A DNA stretch of 64,000 nucleotides from Acidaminococcus fermentans_A (GCF_052216985.1 NZ_JBQOUY010000008.1:1-64000); one strand, 5' to 3'; shown: positions 1 to 8,491, counted from the stretch's first letter. A program made the numbers and translations. Notes: generated from the sequence alone by a model not told the origin.

Positions 1-4
1 TAAG

Positions 5-117
5 ATATTCGTTTCTATATCCAGCACGATACTGGTTCTACACCTTCAAAAGAACCTGGCCATGGGGACAGGTTCTATCCAACGGCTCGAGACTCACGAC
101 TCGAGACCCGAGACCTC
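5..117 (+). repeat. Intergenic composite repeat, copy A
   Basis: This AT/GC-mixed non-coding stretch is recognisably the same as the minus strand of 56690-56584. Shared blocks include a TTCTAT...AGCACG start, an inverted repeat around AAAAGRACCTGGCC and RGGTYCT, then YCCAACGGC followed by short self-complementary repeats (here CGAGACTCACGACTCGAGAC; CGCGAC-type in the other copy). It runs directly into a terminator hairpin. I compared the two copies by eye; no protein is encoded. Confidence 0.6.
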
Positions 118-156
118 AAAAAAGGGGCTGTTGCGCATGCAACAACCCCTTTTTTC
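118..156 (-). terminator. Terminator of the M18 aminopeptidase gene
   Basis: A hairpin with arms AGGGGCTGTTGC and GCAACAACCCCT and a 4-nt loop lies directly after the aminopeptidase stop, with A/T runs on both sides, so it may work in both directions. Nearly the same hairpin recurs after nhaC (60241-60281) and after the ompH-like gene (61617-61641). Confidence 0.8.
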
Positions 157-1528
157 ATTTGCTCTCAAAAAACGCCTTGTACGCCCGGTATGTCTCGTAG
201 GCATCGGCTTTGCTCAGCAGGTCGTAGGGAGAGTGCATGCTCAGCATGGCGGTGCCGCAGTCCACCACTTCGCAGCCCCAGTCCGCCAGCATGTAGGCGA
301 TGGTGCCGCCGCCTCCCTGGTCCACTTTCCCCAGTTCACCGATCTGCCAGGCCACCCCGGCTGCGTTGAAGATGGTCCGGATCTTCTGGATGAACTCGCT
401 GTTGGCATCGTTGCTGCCCGCCTTGCCCCGGGCGCCGGTGTACTTGGTCAGGGCCACTCCGTAGCCCAAAAGGGCCGCGTTGTCCTTTTCCGTCACTTCC
501 GGGAACATGGGATCCAGGCAGCTGTTCACGTCCCCGGAGAGCATCTCGCTGTTTTCCATGGTTTCATAGAAATCCAGCAGGCTGCCCCTATCCTGGATGG
601 CCAATAGCTTCATGACGAATTTGGCAAAATAAGAAGACTGCATCCCCGTATTCCCATAGGACCCGATTTCTTCCTTGTCCGCAAACAAAGCTGCCTGGGT
701 CTTGCGGCCGGGAGCCGCTTCCAGGATGGCTTCCAGGTTGGCATAGGAACACACCCGGTCATCCTGGCCATAACCGGCGATCAGGGACCGGTCAAAGCCC
801 ACATCCCGGCTTTTCAGGGCCGGGACCAGTTCCAGTTCCGCCGTGGTGAAATCTTCCTCTTCCACCCCGTAGGTATCCTTCAAGAGGGCCATCAGGGCGT
901 CCTTCACCTTCTGGTCTTTTTCCGCGTGAGTGCCGATCACCGCCTGGAGCTGTTCCCCCGTCACCCCTTCCGCCAGGGTCTTCTTCATCTGGTCTTGGGC
1001 CATGTGGATCAATAGATCCGTAATATAGAACACCGGGTCCTCTTCCTCCATGCCGATGTTCACGTCCAGGGTCCGCCCGTCCTTCGTATGGATGATACCC
1101 ACCAGGGCCAGGGGGAGGCAGGGCCACTGGTACTTCTTGATGCCTCCGTAGTAATGGGTCCGGAAATACACCACCCCATCCTGTTCGTGGACCGGGTTCC
1201 CCTTCAGGTCCAGACGGGGGGAATCGATATGGGAGCCCACGATCTTGAGCCCTTCATGGACGGGTTCCTCCCCGATTACGGCCAGGATACAGGCTTTTCC
1301 TTTCTGGTTCCAGTAGACCTTGTCACCGGGCTTCAGTTCTTTGGCCTCATACAGGGGCTTGAAGCCGGCTTGTTCAGCCTGTGCCAGGATTTCCCGCACA
1401 GCCAGCCGTTCCGTCCGGGCCCTGTCCAGGAACGCCTTATACCGTTCTCCGTAGGCCAAGGTCTCCTGCCGTTCGGTTTCGTCCATCCGCGCCCAGGCGG
1501 ACTCTTTTCTGCTGTATGGTTCGTTCAT
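155..1528 (-). CDS. apeA: M18 family aminopeptidase
   Basis: A zinc aminopeptidase that removes N-terminal residues from peptides in the cytoplasm. The 457 residues match the usual length of bacterial M18 enzymes. The metal-binding scaffold is complete: GSHIDSPR (His100), GQDDR (Asp256/257), DKEEIGSYGNTG (Glu286/287), SGDVN (Asp333) and MHSPYDLLSKAD (His432). The Met start follows GAGAGG-type purines about 10 nt upstream, and an extended -10 (TGGTATACT on the minus strand, 1580-1572) lies in the gap to the GH3 gene, so it may have its own promoter. The family is clear; the gene symbol follows common usage. Confidence 0.93.
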   Translation of the reverse strand: MNEPYSRKESAWARMDETERQETLAYGERYKAFLDRARTERLAVREILAQAEQAGFKPLYEAKELKPGDKVYWNQKGKACILAVIGEEPVHEGLKIVGSHIDSPRLDLKGNPVHEQDGVVYFRTHYYGGIKKYQWPCLPLALVGIIHTKDGRTLDVNIGMEEEDPVFYITDLLIHMAQDQMKKTLAEGVTGEQLQAVIGTHAEKDQKVKDALMALLKDTYGVEEEDFTTAELELVPALKSRDVGFDRSLIAGYGQDDRVCSYANLEAILEAAPGRKTQAALFADKEEIGSYGNTGMQSSYFAKFVMKLLAIQDRGSLLDFYETMENSEMLSGDVNSCLDPMFPEVTEKDNAALLGYGVALTKYTGARGKAGSNDANSEFIQKIRTIFNAAGVAWQIGELGKVDQGGGGTIAYMLADWGCEVVDCGTAMLSMHSPYDLLSKADAYETYRAYKAFFESK

Positions 1529-1591
1529 GGTGAAAACCTCTCTTTCTTTTCTCTTTCTCTATGCTGCGTCCAGTATACCATATTTTCCAGA

Positions 1592-2701
1592 TTATAGTCT
1601 TTCCTTTGCCTGGAAGATCCGGTACAGGGACCGGTCTACCTGATCCCGGGGCAGCTGTCCCTCCCGGATGGCCCGGGCGATGGCGCTGTGGACCTGGCGG
1701 ATCTTTTCCGGCCCATGGCACACCATCACCAGGTCTGCTCCGGCCTGGAGTGCCCGGACCGCTGCTTCTTCCAGAGGCCAGCGGCCGGCGATTGCCCCCA
1801 TGGTCAGGTCATCGGTGATGATGAGACCGCCGAATTGGAGCTGCTTCCGGAGCAGTTCTCCCATGATGACCTGGGACAGGGAAGCGGGCCAGTCCGGATC
1901 CAGGGCTGGGTACTCCACATGGGTCACCATGATGGCGAACCGGGGCTCTGGAAATCTTTCCAGTGCCTGACGGAAGGGCAGCATATCTTCCCGTTCCAGA
2001 AGGTCCCGGCTGGCAGAGACAGTGACCCGCCCCTTGTGGGTATCTTCCTCACCCTTCCCCAACCCGGGGAAATGCTTCAGGCAGGCCATCAGGGGGACTT
2101 TTCCGTATCCGGCCAAGGCCTGTTCCACAAATTTTGCCACAGTGGCCGGATCCTTGCTGTAGCTGCGGCCGGCATCGCTGCCCACATCGGCCACGGGAGC
2201 CAGGTTCAGATTAAAGCCCAGGGCTTTCAGCTGTTTCCCGGTCTTGACCGCCCATGCCTCCGCAAGTTCCGGTTTCCCCGTCCGACCGATGGCTTCCTGG
2301 GAAGGCGGCGCCGGCAATTTGTCCTTCATCCGGGCCACCTGTCCCCCCTCTTCGTCCACTCCGATGAAAAGGGGCGCTGGCTGGGCCAGGGATTGGAGCC
2401 GGGTATTCAAGGTTTTCACCTGTGCCGGATCCGCCATATTCCGGTCGAACAGGATCACCCCTCCATAGTGGTTTTCCTGCAGTTCCTTCTGGAAAGCGGC
2501 AGAAGGTCCCGTCCCGTCCATCCCCACCAGCATCAGCTGCCCGGCTTTCTTCTCCGGAGTCATGGCAGCGATTTTTTGGGCCAGAGGATCCGCCTGGTCC
2601 GGCTTCCCCTCCTCAGTTCCTTTCGAGAAAGATGGCCGCAGCACCAGTCCGGCAACAGCCACCAGAAGGATGCAAAAAATACAAAACCAGAGTTTTTTCA
2701 T
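1592..2701 (-). CDS. Glycoside hydrolase family 3 beta-N-acetylhexosaminidase-like protein
   Basis: GH3 enzymes with these motifs (NagZ type) remove terminal N-acetylglucosamine from cell-wall fragments. Residues 4-22 form one hydrophobic segment behind MKK, either an uncleaved anchor or a signal peptide; no lipobox is visible, so the protein probably acts outside the inner membrane. The NagZ signature KHFPGLGKGEEDTH is at 209-222 (His222 the expected acid/base) and the nucleophile Asp297 lies in IITDDLTM. The length of 369 fits a single-domain NagZ. The gene stands between its own upstream terminator (2721-2754) and the aminopeptidase. Confidence 0.88.
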   Translation of the reverse strand: MKKLWFCIFCILLVAVAGLVLRPSFSKGTEEGKPDQADPLAQKIAAMTPEKKAGQLMLVGMDGTGPSAAFQKELQENHYGGVILFDRNMADPAQVKTLNTRLQSLAQPAPLFIGVDEEGGQVARMKDKLPAPPSQEAIGRTGKPELAEAWAVKTGKQLKALGFNLNLAPVADVGSDAGRSYSKDPATVAKFVEQALAGYGKVPLMACLKHFPGLGKGEEDTHKGRVTVSASRDLLEREDMLPFRQALERFPEPRFAIMVTHVEYPALDPDWPASLSQVIMGELLRKQLQFGGLIITDDLTMGAIAGRWPLEEAAVRALQAGADLVMVCHGPEKIRQVHSAIARAIREGQLPRDQVDRSLYRIFQAKERL

Positions 2702-2720
2702 ATCTTTTCCTCACAGTATA

Positions 2721-2754
2721 AAAAGAACCCGTCTGCAAAGGCGGGTTCTTTCTT
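2721..2754 (-). terminator. Terminator after crt
   Basis: The hairpin AAGAACCCG / CGGGTTCTT is followed on the minus strand by a T run. It separates the butyrate operon from the GH3 gene. Just before it (2788-2802) the sequence GGCTGCGCAACAGCCC is a decayed form of the GGGCTGTTGC hairpin seen elsewhere in the window. Confidence 0.75.
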
Positions 2755-2802
2755 TCGGCTACTGAGTTGACAGCTGCTCTTTGACAGGCTGCGCAACAGC
2801 CC

Positions 2803-3591
2803 TTACTTATTCATAAACACCGGTTTCCGTTTTTCCAGGAACGCCTTCATGCCTTCCTTCTGGTCCAGGGTGGCGAAGCAGGTGCCGAACACCTGGGCTT
2901 CGTAGCTGAGGCTGGATTCCAGATCCATGCTGGCGCCCCGGTTGATGGCATCTTTGGCGCTGGCAATGGCGATGGGTGCCTTTTTCATGATCTTCCGGCA
3001 GATTTCTTCGCAGGCAGGGATCAGTTCTTCCGGCTCCACCACACGGTTCACCAGTCCGATCCGGAACGCTTCCTGAGCATCCACCATGGCACCGGTATAG
3101 ATCATTTCCTTGGCATACCCTTTCCCGATCAGCCGGGACAGCCGCTGGGAACCGCCGAAACCAGGGATGATCCCATAGTTCACTTCCGGCTGGCCAAATT
3201 TGGCCGTGGTGGAAGCAAACCGGAAATCACAGGCCAGGGCCAGTTCACAGCCGCCGCCCAGGGCATAGCCGTTGACGGCCGCTACCGCTACCACCGGCAG
3301 CTTTTCGATGGCATCGAAAACTTCGTGGCCCAAGTTGGAGAAATCTCTCCCTTCCACAGCGGTCATGGTGCTCATGGCTTTCAGGTCGGCACCGGCTACA
3401 AACGCCTTTTCACCAGATCCCCGGATGATCACGGCTTTGACCTCCGGATCCGTCGCCAGGCGATTGAAGCAGTCTTTCATTTCCTGCAGGGTAGCCGTAT
3501 CCAGGGCATTCAGGAATTTCGGGCGGTTGACAGATACTGTCGTGACCCCGTCCTCTGCAATTTCTACCAACAAATTCTTATATTCGTACAT
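2803..3591 (-). CDS. crt: 3-hydroxybutyryl-CoA dehydratase (crotonase)
   Basis: Dehydrates 3-hydroxybutyryl-CoA to crotonyl-CoA in the butyrate pathway. It is a single crotonase domain of about 262 residues, with the oxyanion-hole/active-site signature GGGCELALACD and the second catalytic Glu in QPEVNYGIIPGFGGSQRL. I chose the ATG at 3591 because AGGGG sits about 8 nt before it; a GTG three codons upstream has no ribosome site. It is the last gene of thlA-bcd-hbd-crt and starts 24 nt after the hbd stop. Confidence 0.95.
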   Translation of the reverse strand: MYEYKNLLVEIAEDGVTTVSVNRPKFLNALDTATLQEMKDCFNRLATDPEVKAVIIRGSGEKAFVAGADLKAMSTMTAVEGRDFSNLGHEVFDAIEKLPVVAVAAVNGYALGGGCELALACDFRFASTTAKFGQPEVNYGIIPGFGGSQRLSRLIGKGYAKEMIYTGAMVDAQEAFRIGLVNRVVEPEELIPACEEICRKIMKKAPIAIASAKDAINRGASMDLESSLSYEAQVFGTCFATLDQKEGMKAFLEKRKPVFMNK

Positions 3592-3615
3592 GGGTGACAC
3601 CCCTATCCAGATCGA

Positions 3616-4473
3616 TTATTTGTTATAGTCGTAGAAACCTTTGCCCGTCTTGCGGCCCAGATAGCCCGCTTCTACCATTTTCCGCAGGAGAGGAGCCGGA
3701 CGATATTTGGGATCGCCAAAGCCCTTGTACAGCACTTCCATGATGGCCAGGACCGTATCGTTCCCGATCAGGTCGGACAGAGCCAGAGGCCCCATGGGAT
3801 GGTTGAAGCCCAGTTTGGCAACGGCGTCGATGTCTTCTGCGCTGGCAACGCCTTCGCTCAGGGTGAAGATGGCTTCGTTGATCATGGGGATCATGATCCG
3901 GTTGCCCACGAACCCAGGAGCATCGTTGACTTTCACCGGGTTCTTATCCAGTGCTTTGGCCAGTTCGAAGACCTTTTCGAAGGTCTCTTCGGAAGTCCCC
4001 AGGCCCTTGGTCACTTCCACCAGCTTCATTACAGGAGCCGGATTGAAGAAGTGCATGCCGATGAATTTGTCCGGACGGGAAGTCCCGGCAGCCAGCATGG
4101 TGATGGAAACAGAAGAGGTGTTGCTGGCGATGATGGCATCTTTCGGCAGCTTTTCATCCAGTTCCTTGAAGATGCTTTGTTTGATCTTCACGTTTTCCGT
4201 AGCCGCTTCGATGGCCAGATGCACATCGCAGGCTTCCGGAGTCAGATCCACGACCCCATGGATCCGGGCCATGGTAGCATTCTTGTCTTCTTCCGTGATA
4301 CGGCCCTTGGTGACACTGTGCGCCAGGCTTTTTTCGATTTTGGCAATGCCCCGGTCGACGAATTCCTGTTTGATATCCCGCAGGGTCACTTCTACCCCAT
4401 GAGCAGCCATGACCTGTGCAATACCGCTGCCCATCTGGCCAGCGCCGATTACCATAACTTTCTTCAGTTCCAT
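3616..4473 (-). CDS. hbd: 3-hydroxybutyryl-CoA dehydrogenase
   Basis: Reduces acetoacetyl-CoA to 3-hydroxybutyryl-CoA with NAD(P)H. The N-terminal Rossmann motif GAGQMGSG follows the start closely, and the catalytic His lies in GMHFFNPAP. The C-terminal half is the usual helical dimerisation domain; 285 residues is typical. The ATG at 4473 follows AAAGGAGATC, whereas the open frame runs upstream without a ribosome site. It is the third gene of the butyrate operon. Confidence 0.95.
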   Translation of the reverse strand: MELKKVMVIGAGQMGSGIAQVMAAHGVEVTLRDIKQEFVDRGIAKIEKSLAHSVTKGRITEEDKNATMARIHGVVDLTPEACDVHLAIEAATENVKIKQSIFKELDEKLPKDAIIASNTSSVSITMLAAGTSRPDKFIGMHFFNPAPVMKLVEVTKGLGTSEETFEKVFELAKALDKNPVKVNDAPGFVGNRIMIPMINEAIFTLSEGVASAEDIDAVAKLGFNHPMGPLALSDLIGNDTVLAIMEVLYKGFGDPKYRPAPLLRKMVEAGYLGRKTGKGFYDYNK

Positions 4474-4566
4474 AGTAACAGATCTCCTTTTTACCTCATA
4501 AATGAGCAAATCTTGAATCCTGGTGAAACTTGCAGGAGAGGGTCCCCATCCTCTCTGTAAAGGAAG

Positions 4567-4586
4567 GGCTGGCATACACCAGCCCC
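4567..4586 (-). promoter_or_regulatory. Intra-operon hairpin between bcd and hbd
   Basis: A perfect 7-bp stem (GGGCTGG / CCAGCCC) with a 6-nt loop lies in the 141-nt bcd-hbd spacer. It is followed by a second stem (GAGAGG / CCCTCTC). There is no T run next to the stem, so it looks more like an RNA-stability or processing element than a full terminator. This is inference from sequence. Confidence 0.4.
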
Positions 4587-4614
4587 CCCAGTTTCTCTTT
4601 CTTGGTAGAAAAGA

Positions 4615-5766
4615 TTATTTTTTCTTGTCACGCAGCAGGGCACGGGAGGTTACGATCCGCATAACCTGGTTGGTGCCTTCGTAGATCTGGGTGATCTTGG
4701 CGTTCCGCATGTAGCGTTCTGCCGGATAGTCCACCGTGTAGCCATAGCCGCCGAAGATCTGTACCGCATCGGTGGTGACTTCCATAGCCACATCGGAAGC
4801 GAAGCATTTGGCCATGGCAGCAGCTTCGGAATACGGTTTCCCTTCGTTCTTCAGCATGGCAGCATGGTATACCAGATACCGGGCCGCTTCGATCTTGGTG
4901 GCCATGTCAGCCATCATGAACTGCAGAGCCTGGAATTTGGAAATGGAACGGCCGAACTGTTCCCGTTCTTTGGAGTATTTCACAGCAGCAGCCAGAGCGC
5001 CTTCAGCAATGCCCAGAGCCTGAGCAGCTACGCCGATACGGCCGCCATCCAGGGTTTCCATAGCGATCTTGAAGCCTTCCCCTTCTTTGCCCAGCAGGTT
5101 TTCTTTGGGGACTTCGCAGTCTTCAAAGATCAGTTCTGCGGTGATGGAGGTATGGCCGCCCATCTTGTCTTCGATCTTGCCGAAGCGGAAGCCGGGCATG
5201 CCTTTTTCCAGGATGAAAGCGGAGATCCCATGTACGCCTTGGCTCTTGTCAGTCATGGCGAATACCACATAGGTATCGGCTTCCTTGCCGTTGGTGATGA
5301 AGATCTTGGAGCCGTTCAGGATGTATTTGTCACCCTTCAGGACAGCCGTGGTCTGCTGAGCGGAAGCATCGGTCCCGGCGGAAGGTTCGGTCAGGCCGAA
5401 AGCCCCTACATGGGTGCCTTCTGCAATGGGAGCCAGGTATTTTTGTTTCTGTTCTTCGGTCCCGAACATGTAAATCGGGGTAGCGCACAGGGAAACGTTG
5501 GCGCTGAGGGTGATACCGGTACCATCATCTACTTTAGACAGTTCTTCCACTGCCAGGATATAGCTCAGGACATCCAGTCCCATGCCACCGTATTCTTCCG
5601 GGAAGCAGATGCCGCAGAATCCAGCTTCGCCCATCTTGTCGATCAGTTTCCGATCCCAGATATGGTTCTTGTCTCTTTCTTCCACCGTAGGAGCCAGGAA
5701 TTTCTGTGCGAATTCCGCAGCCATATCTTTGATCATCTGTTGGTCTTCTGTCAGGTTAAAATCCAT
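4615..5766 (-). CDS. bcd: Butyryl-CoA dehydrogenase (acyl-CoA dehydrogenase)
   Basis: A flavoprotein that reduces crotonyl-CoA to butyryl-CoA, in this group often with electron-transfer flavoprotein (electron bifurcation). The 383 residues cover the N-terminal helical, beta and C-terminal helical domains. FAD/substrate motifs such as FGLTEPSAGTDAS are present, and the catalytic Glu is in AQ/TQIYEGTNQVMR. The sequence recalls the crystallised Acidaminococcus fermentans enzyme. No etfAB lies in this window, so the partner must be encoded elsewhere. It is the second gene of the operon. Confidence 0.96.
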   Translation of the reverse strand: MDFNLTEDQQMIKDMAAEFAQKFLAPTVEERDKNHIWDRKLIDKMGEAGFCGICFPEEYGGMGLDVLSYILAVEELSKVDDGTGITLSANVSLCATPIYMFGTEEQKQKYLAPIAEGTHVGAFGLTEPSAGTDASAQQTTAVLKGDKYILNGSKIFITNGKEADTYVVFAMTDKSQGVHGISAFILEKGMPGFRFGKIEDKMGGHTSITAELIFEDCEVPKENLLGKEGEGFKIAMETLDGGRIGVAAQALGIAEGALAAAVKYSKEREQFGRSISKFQALQFMMADMATKIEAARYLVYHAAMLKNEGKPYSEAAAMAKCFASDVAMEVTTDAVQIFGGYGYTVDYPAERYMRNAKITQIYEGTNQVMRIVTSRALLRDKKK

Positions 5767-5855
5767 AGTGATATACCTCTTTCCTCTTTTTTTCCTTTTG
5801 TAAGGATGATTTTTAGAGGGAACCCCGCTTCAGGAAGCAGTGCTCCCTGGATTGC

Positions 5856-7037
5856 TTAGAGCATTTCCACTACAGTGGCTGTACCCATGCCGCCACCGAT
5901 GCACAGGGTGGCCAGGCCCAGTTTCTTGTTTCTATGTTTCAGGGCATACAGCAGGGTGACCAGGATCCGGGCACCGGATGCACCGATGGGGTGGCCCAGG
6001 GCGATGGCACCGCCGTTGACGTTGGTCTTAGCCCAATCCAGCTGCAGTTCCCGGCCTACTTCTACAGTCTGGGCGGCGAAAGCTTCGTTGGCTTCCACCA
6101 GATCCATGTCCTTGACTTCCAGACCGGCTTTGGCCAGGGCTTTCCGGCTGGCAGGGATGGGCCCGATGCCCATGATGGCAGGATCCACACCGGCAGAAGC
6201 GTAGGATACGATCTTGGCCAGCGGTTTGATGCCCAGTTCTTTGGCTTTGTCAGCGGTCATCAATACCAGAGCAGCCGCCCCGTCGTTCAGGCCGGAAGCA
6301 TTGCCAGCTGTAACGGTGCCGCCCTTCTTGAAGGCCGGACGCAGTTTGGCCAGGACTTCCATGGTAGTCCCTTCTCTGGGGAATTCATCGGTATCGAAGA
6401 CTTTTTCGCCTTTTTTGGTTTTAATGGTCACAGGGACGATTTCTTCTTTGAAGGCTCCGCTCTTGATGGCTTCGATAGCTCTTGCCTGGGAACGGCAGGC
6501 CACTTCATCCTGGTCTTCCCGGGTGACGCCGAATTTTTCCGCGACATTTTCCGAGGTGATGCCCATGTGGTAATCGTTGAACGCATCCCACAGGCCGTCC
6601 CGGATCATCACGTCGATCATCTTCTGATCGCCCATCTTCATTCCCCAACGGGCTTTGCCGGGAACCGTAAAGGGAGCGTTGGACATGCTTTCCATACCGC
6701 CGGCTACCACGATATCATTATCGCCAGCCAGGATGGACTGGGCAGCCAGTTCCACGCATTTCAGACCGGAACCGCAGACCTTATTGACCGTAAAAGCAGG
6801 GACTTCTACGGGCAGTCCGGCAAAAATTGCAGCTTGTCTTGCAGGGTTTTGGCCCAGGCCTGCCTGGAGCACATTCCCCATGATGACTTCGTCCACCAGT
6901 TCCGGCTTCAAAGCAGCCCGGTTCAGGGCCTCTTTGATGACGACGGCACCCATCTGGGGAGCGGACAGCGGGGTCAGGCTTCCGCCAAACTTACCGATAG
7001 CCGTTCTTACAGCACTTGCAATGACAACTTCACGCAT
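5856..7037 (-). CDS. thlA: Acetyl-CoA acetyltransferase (thiolase)
   Basis: Condenses two acetyl-CoA to acetoacetyl-CoA, the first step towards butyrate. It is a full-length (393 aa) biosynthetic thiolase with the nucleophile Cys in NKVCGSGLK, the active-site His in GGAIALGHPIGASG and the second Cys in TLCIGGGMG. The ATG follows AGAAGGGATGG. It is the first gene of the operon; its promoter region is the phage integration site, and about 140 nt of leader with a GGGCC/GGCCC hairpin lies before the start. Confidence 0.95.
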   Translation of the reverse strand: MREVVIASAVRTAIGKFGGSLTPLSAPQMGAVVIKEALNRAALKPELVDEVIMGNVLQAGLGQNPARQAAIFAGLPVEVPAFTVNKVCGSGLKCVELAAQSILAGDNDIVVAGGMESMSNAPFTVPGKARWGMKMGDQKMIDVMIRDGLWDAFNDYHMGITSENVAEKFGVTREDQDEVACRSQARAIEAIKSGAFKEEIVPVTIKTKKGEKVFDTDEFPREGTTMEVLAKLRPAFKKGGTVTAGNASGLNDGAAALVLMTADKAKELGIKPLAKIVSYASAGVDPAIMGIGPIPASRKALAKAGLEVKDMDLVEANEAFAAQTVEVGRELQLDWAKTNVNGGAIALGHPIGASGARILVTLLYALKHRNKKLGLATLCIGGGMGTATVVEML

Positions 7038-7184
7038 AACAAAACCATCCCTTCTAAAATTGAATTAGAAACAAACAGTATTGCATCCATTGACAGCAAT
7101 CCGGGCCTTGGGCCCTTCCTGCTGCAACACTGATCGGATCAGGCAATTGCAATCAGGCTTTTCTTATGGACTTGATTATACACT

Positions 7185-7196
7185 AATTATAGCGCA
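7185..7196. other. Left attachment site core (attL)
   Basis: The 12-mer AATTATAGCGCA is repeated exactly at 50948-50959, close to the integrase end. Host DNA (thlA leader) lies to the left and phage DNA to the right. By my estimate a chance 12-mer match between two such short junction windows is of order one in a thousand. Confidence 0.7.
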
Positions 7197-7214
7197 CTGG
7201 CAATTCGTTTTCAA
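7186..7214 (-). promoter_or_regulatory. Promoter of the thlA-bcd-hbd-crt operon, hybrid at the phage junction
   Basis: On the minus strand TTGAAA (7214-7209) stands 17 nt from TATAAT (7191-7186). A second overlapping set is TTGCCA, 17 nt, then TATAAT about 19 nt further downstream. The first -10 lies inside the 12-bp attachment core, so both -35 boxes belong to prophage DNA while the second -10 is host DNA. Confidence 0.7.
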
Positions 7215-7310
7215 TGTTTTCGTCGTTTTCATACAATTAAGGTAAAATCAGTGTTTTGGTAACTTCTGTTATATTATATCATGTTTAGAATTTAGAAAGA
7301 AATAAGTTCT

Positions 7311-7328
7311 GTGCAGTTTATGTGCAGT
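7311..7328. repeat. Putative integrase arm-binding site, left
   Basis: GTGCAGTTTATGTGCAGT, two copies of GTGCAGT in tandem, lies 114 nt inside attL. It matches 50871-50888 at 17 of 18 positions in the same orientation. Paired repeats on both sides of the core are expected for arm-type sites of tyrosine integrases. Confidence 0.6.
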
Positions 7329-7943
7329 TCACCGATGCTTGATCCACACCCGGAAAGCCAGCATTGCCCGGTGTGGAATGGTCAGCCGACGTTGAATCTT
7401 CCACCCCAGGTAGATTTCCCAGCGCCATGTTTTATTAATCGGAGCCGTGCATTTAAAGGCCCACGGGTTTTCATATCTGACTATTACCGGCCACCCATCA
7501 CGGAGAGGGATACTTCCCTCGTTCCCATGGATGAAATACCCATATTCCTTCTCATCCAGCTGGAAGGGAGGAAACGCATTTTCCCCGAAAAGATAGTAGG
7601 CAAATCCGTAGGCACAATTGCGATACAGCCAATGTACCCGGCAAAAATATCTTTTAATCTTTTCCGCTGTGGTAAACGGCTTGACCAGGAGTTCCCGATA
7701 GACCGTCCGACCGTTCAGCTGTACCGTATAGGCTTGATAATGCTCGTCCCACTTGTACCGCAGGAATTGAGGCATACGGCCTATATCTGTCTTGTTGTCC
7801 AGCGTGTCGTCCCATGTGTTCCAGAGATTCAACAAGCCGGGAAGCTGGCCTTCTTCTGTTCCGAACAGAACCACTAGCCAGTTGGTCAAATAGCAGAACA
7901 CCATACAGATAATCTGCAATGGTGCATACACAAAATATTTCAA
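7329..7943 (-). CDS. Phage protein resembling the DUF7338 family
   Basis: This 204-aa protein begins with a hydrophobic segment (about residues 5-27) and contains a Trp/Tyr-rich region with YFCRVHWLYRNCAYGFAYY. From memory such proteins occur near tail-fibre or lysis genes of many phages; their function is not known to me. It is the last gene of the late operon and its stop lies against the left arm-type repeat. Membrane association is inferred from the N-terminus only. Confidence 0.6.
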   Translation of the reverse strand: MKYFVYAPLQIICMVFCYLTNWLVVLFGTEEGQLPGLLNLWNTWDDTLDNKTDIGRMPQFLRYKWDEHYQAYTVQLNGRTVYRELLVKPFTTAEKIKRYFCRVHWLYRNCAYGFAYYLFGENAFPPFQLDEKEYGYFIHGNEGSIPLRDGWPVIVRYENPWAFKCTAPINKTWRWEIYLGWKIQRRLTIPHRAMLAFRVWIKHR

Positions 7944-7959
7944 GTTGTAAGCTCCTTAT

Positions 7960-8481
7960 TTACAGTTTCATCATAAACGCCAGCACGTAGTACGGTGGCA
8001 TATTGTTGTGGGGCTGATTACCGCCGAAGGCAAGGTGTAAAACGTCCGCGTTACGGGTGGCCGGATCTCCGAATTGCATACTGGTGCCCCATTTACTGCC
8101 GCCAGACGGGATAAATGAAAAGACTCCGGATTTCGACGCATCATCTTTTAATTCACCTATAATATTGGTGCTACTACCTACCAGCCGGAACTGGGCATCG
8201 CCCGTAATCTTCGGCAGTTCCGCTTCCGTCAGTGTGTGGCTTGCTTCCCCGCCCGTTGCCCCGTTGTTCGTCCCTGTCCCGCCGTAGATAAAGCGGTTTC
8301 GCAAGTCCGGCGTACCATTCGTCCCATCGCATAAGTGCCATTCACGGTTTACCACCCCCGTGTTTTTGTCAACCGGGTATCCGTCTTTAAACGTCCCGGA
8401 GAACGCTGTTACAGTTCCGGGTAGTACTCCACCAGAATTTGTAACAATAAATTTCGCCGTTCCGTCTGTAAATTCAGTCAT
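7960..8481 (-). CDS. Tail tip/collar-type protein
   Basis: A 173-aa protein with the phage tail-collar arrangement: WHLCDGTNGTPDLRNRF near residue 50, then a Gly-rich stretch and the terminal NNMPPYYVLAFMMKL. Such modules form the distal, receptor-contacting end of fibres. I start it at 8481, after AAAGGAG; the open frame begins six codons upstream within the fibre stop region. It follows the large fibre gene by 10 nt and probably forms a second tip or a separate fibre subunit. Confidence 0.75.
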   Translation of the reverse strand: MTEFTDGTAKFIVTNSGGVLPGTVTAFSGTFKDGYPVDKNTGVVNREWHLCDGTNGTPDLRNRFIYGGTGTNNGATGGEASHTLTEAELPKITGDAQFRLVGSSTNIIGELKDDASKSGVFSFIPSGGSKWGTSMQFGDPATRNADVLHLAFGGNQPHNNMPPYYVLAFMMKL

Positions 8482-8491
8482 GTTTACTCCT

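Noticed and set aside
3592..3600. GTG start of crt at 3600
   Set aside because: No ribosome site before it; the AGGGG site fits ATG 3591.
4864..7133. Long plus-strand open frames opposite bcd and thlA
   Set aside because: Mirror frames caused by strong codon bias in GC-rich genes; sequences lack domain structure.
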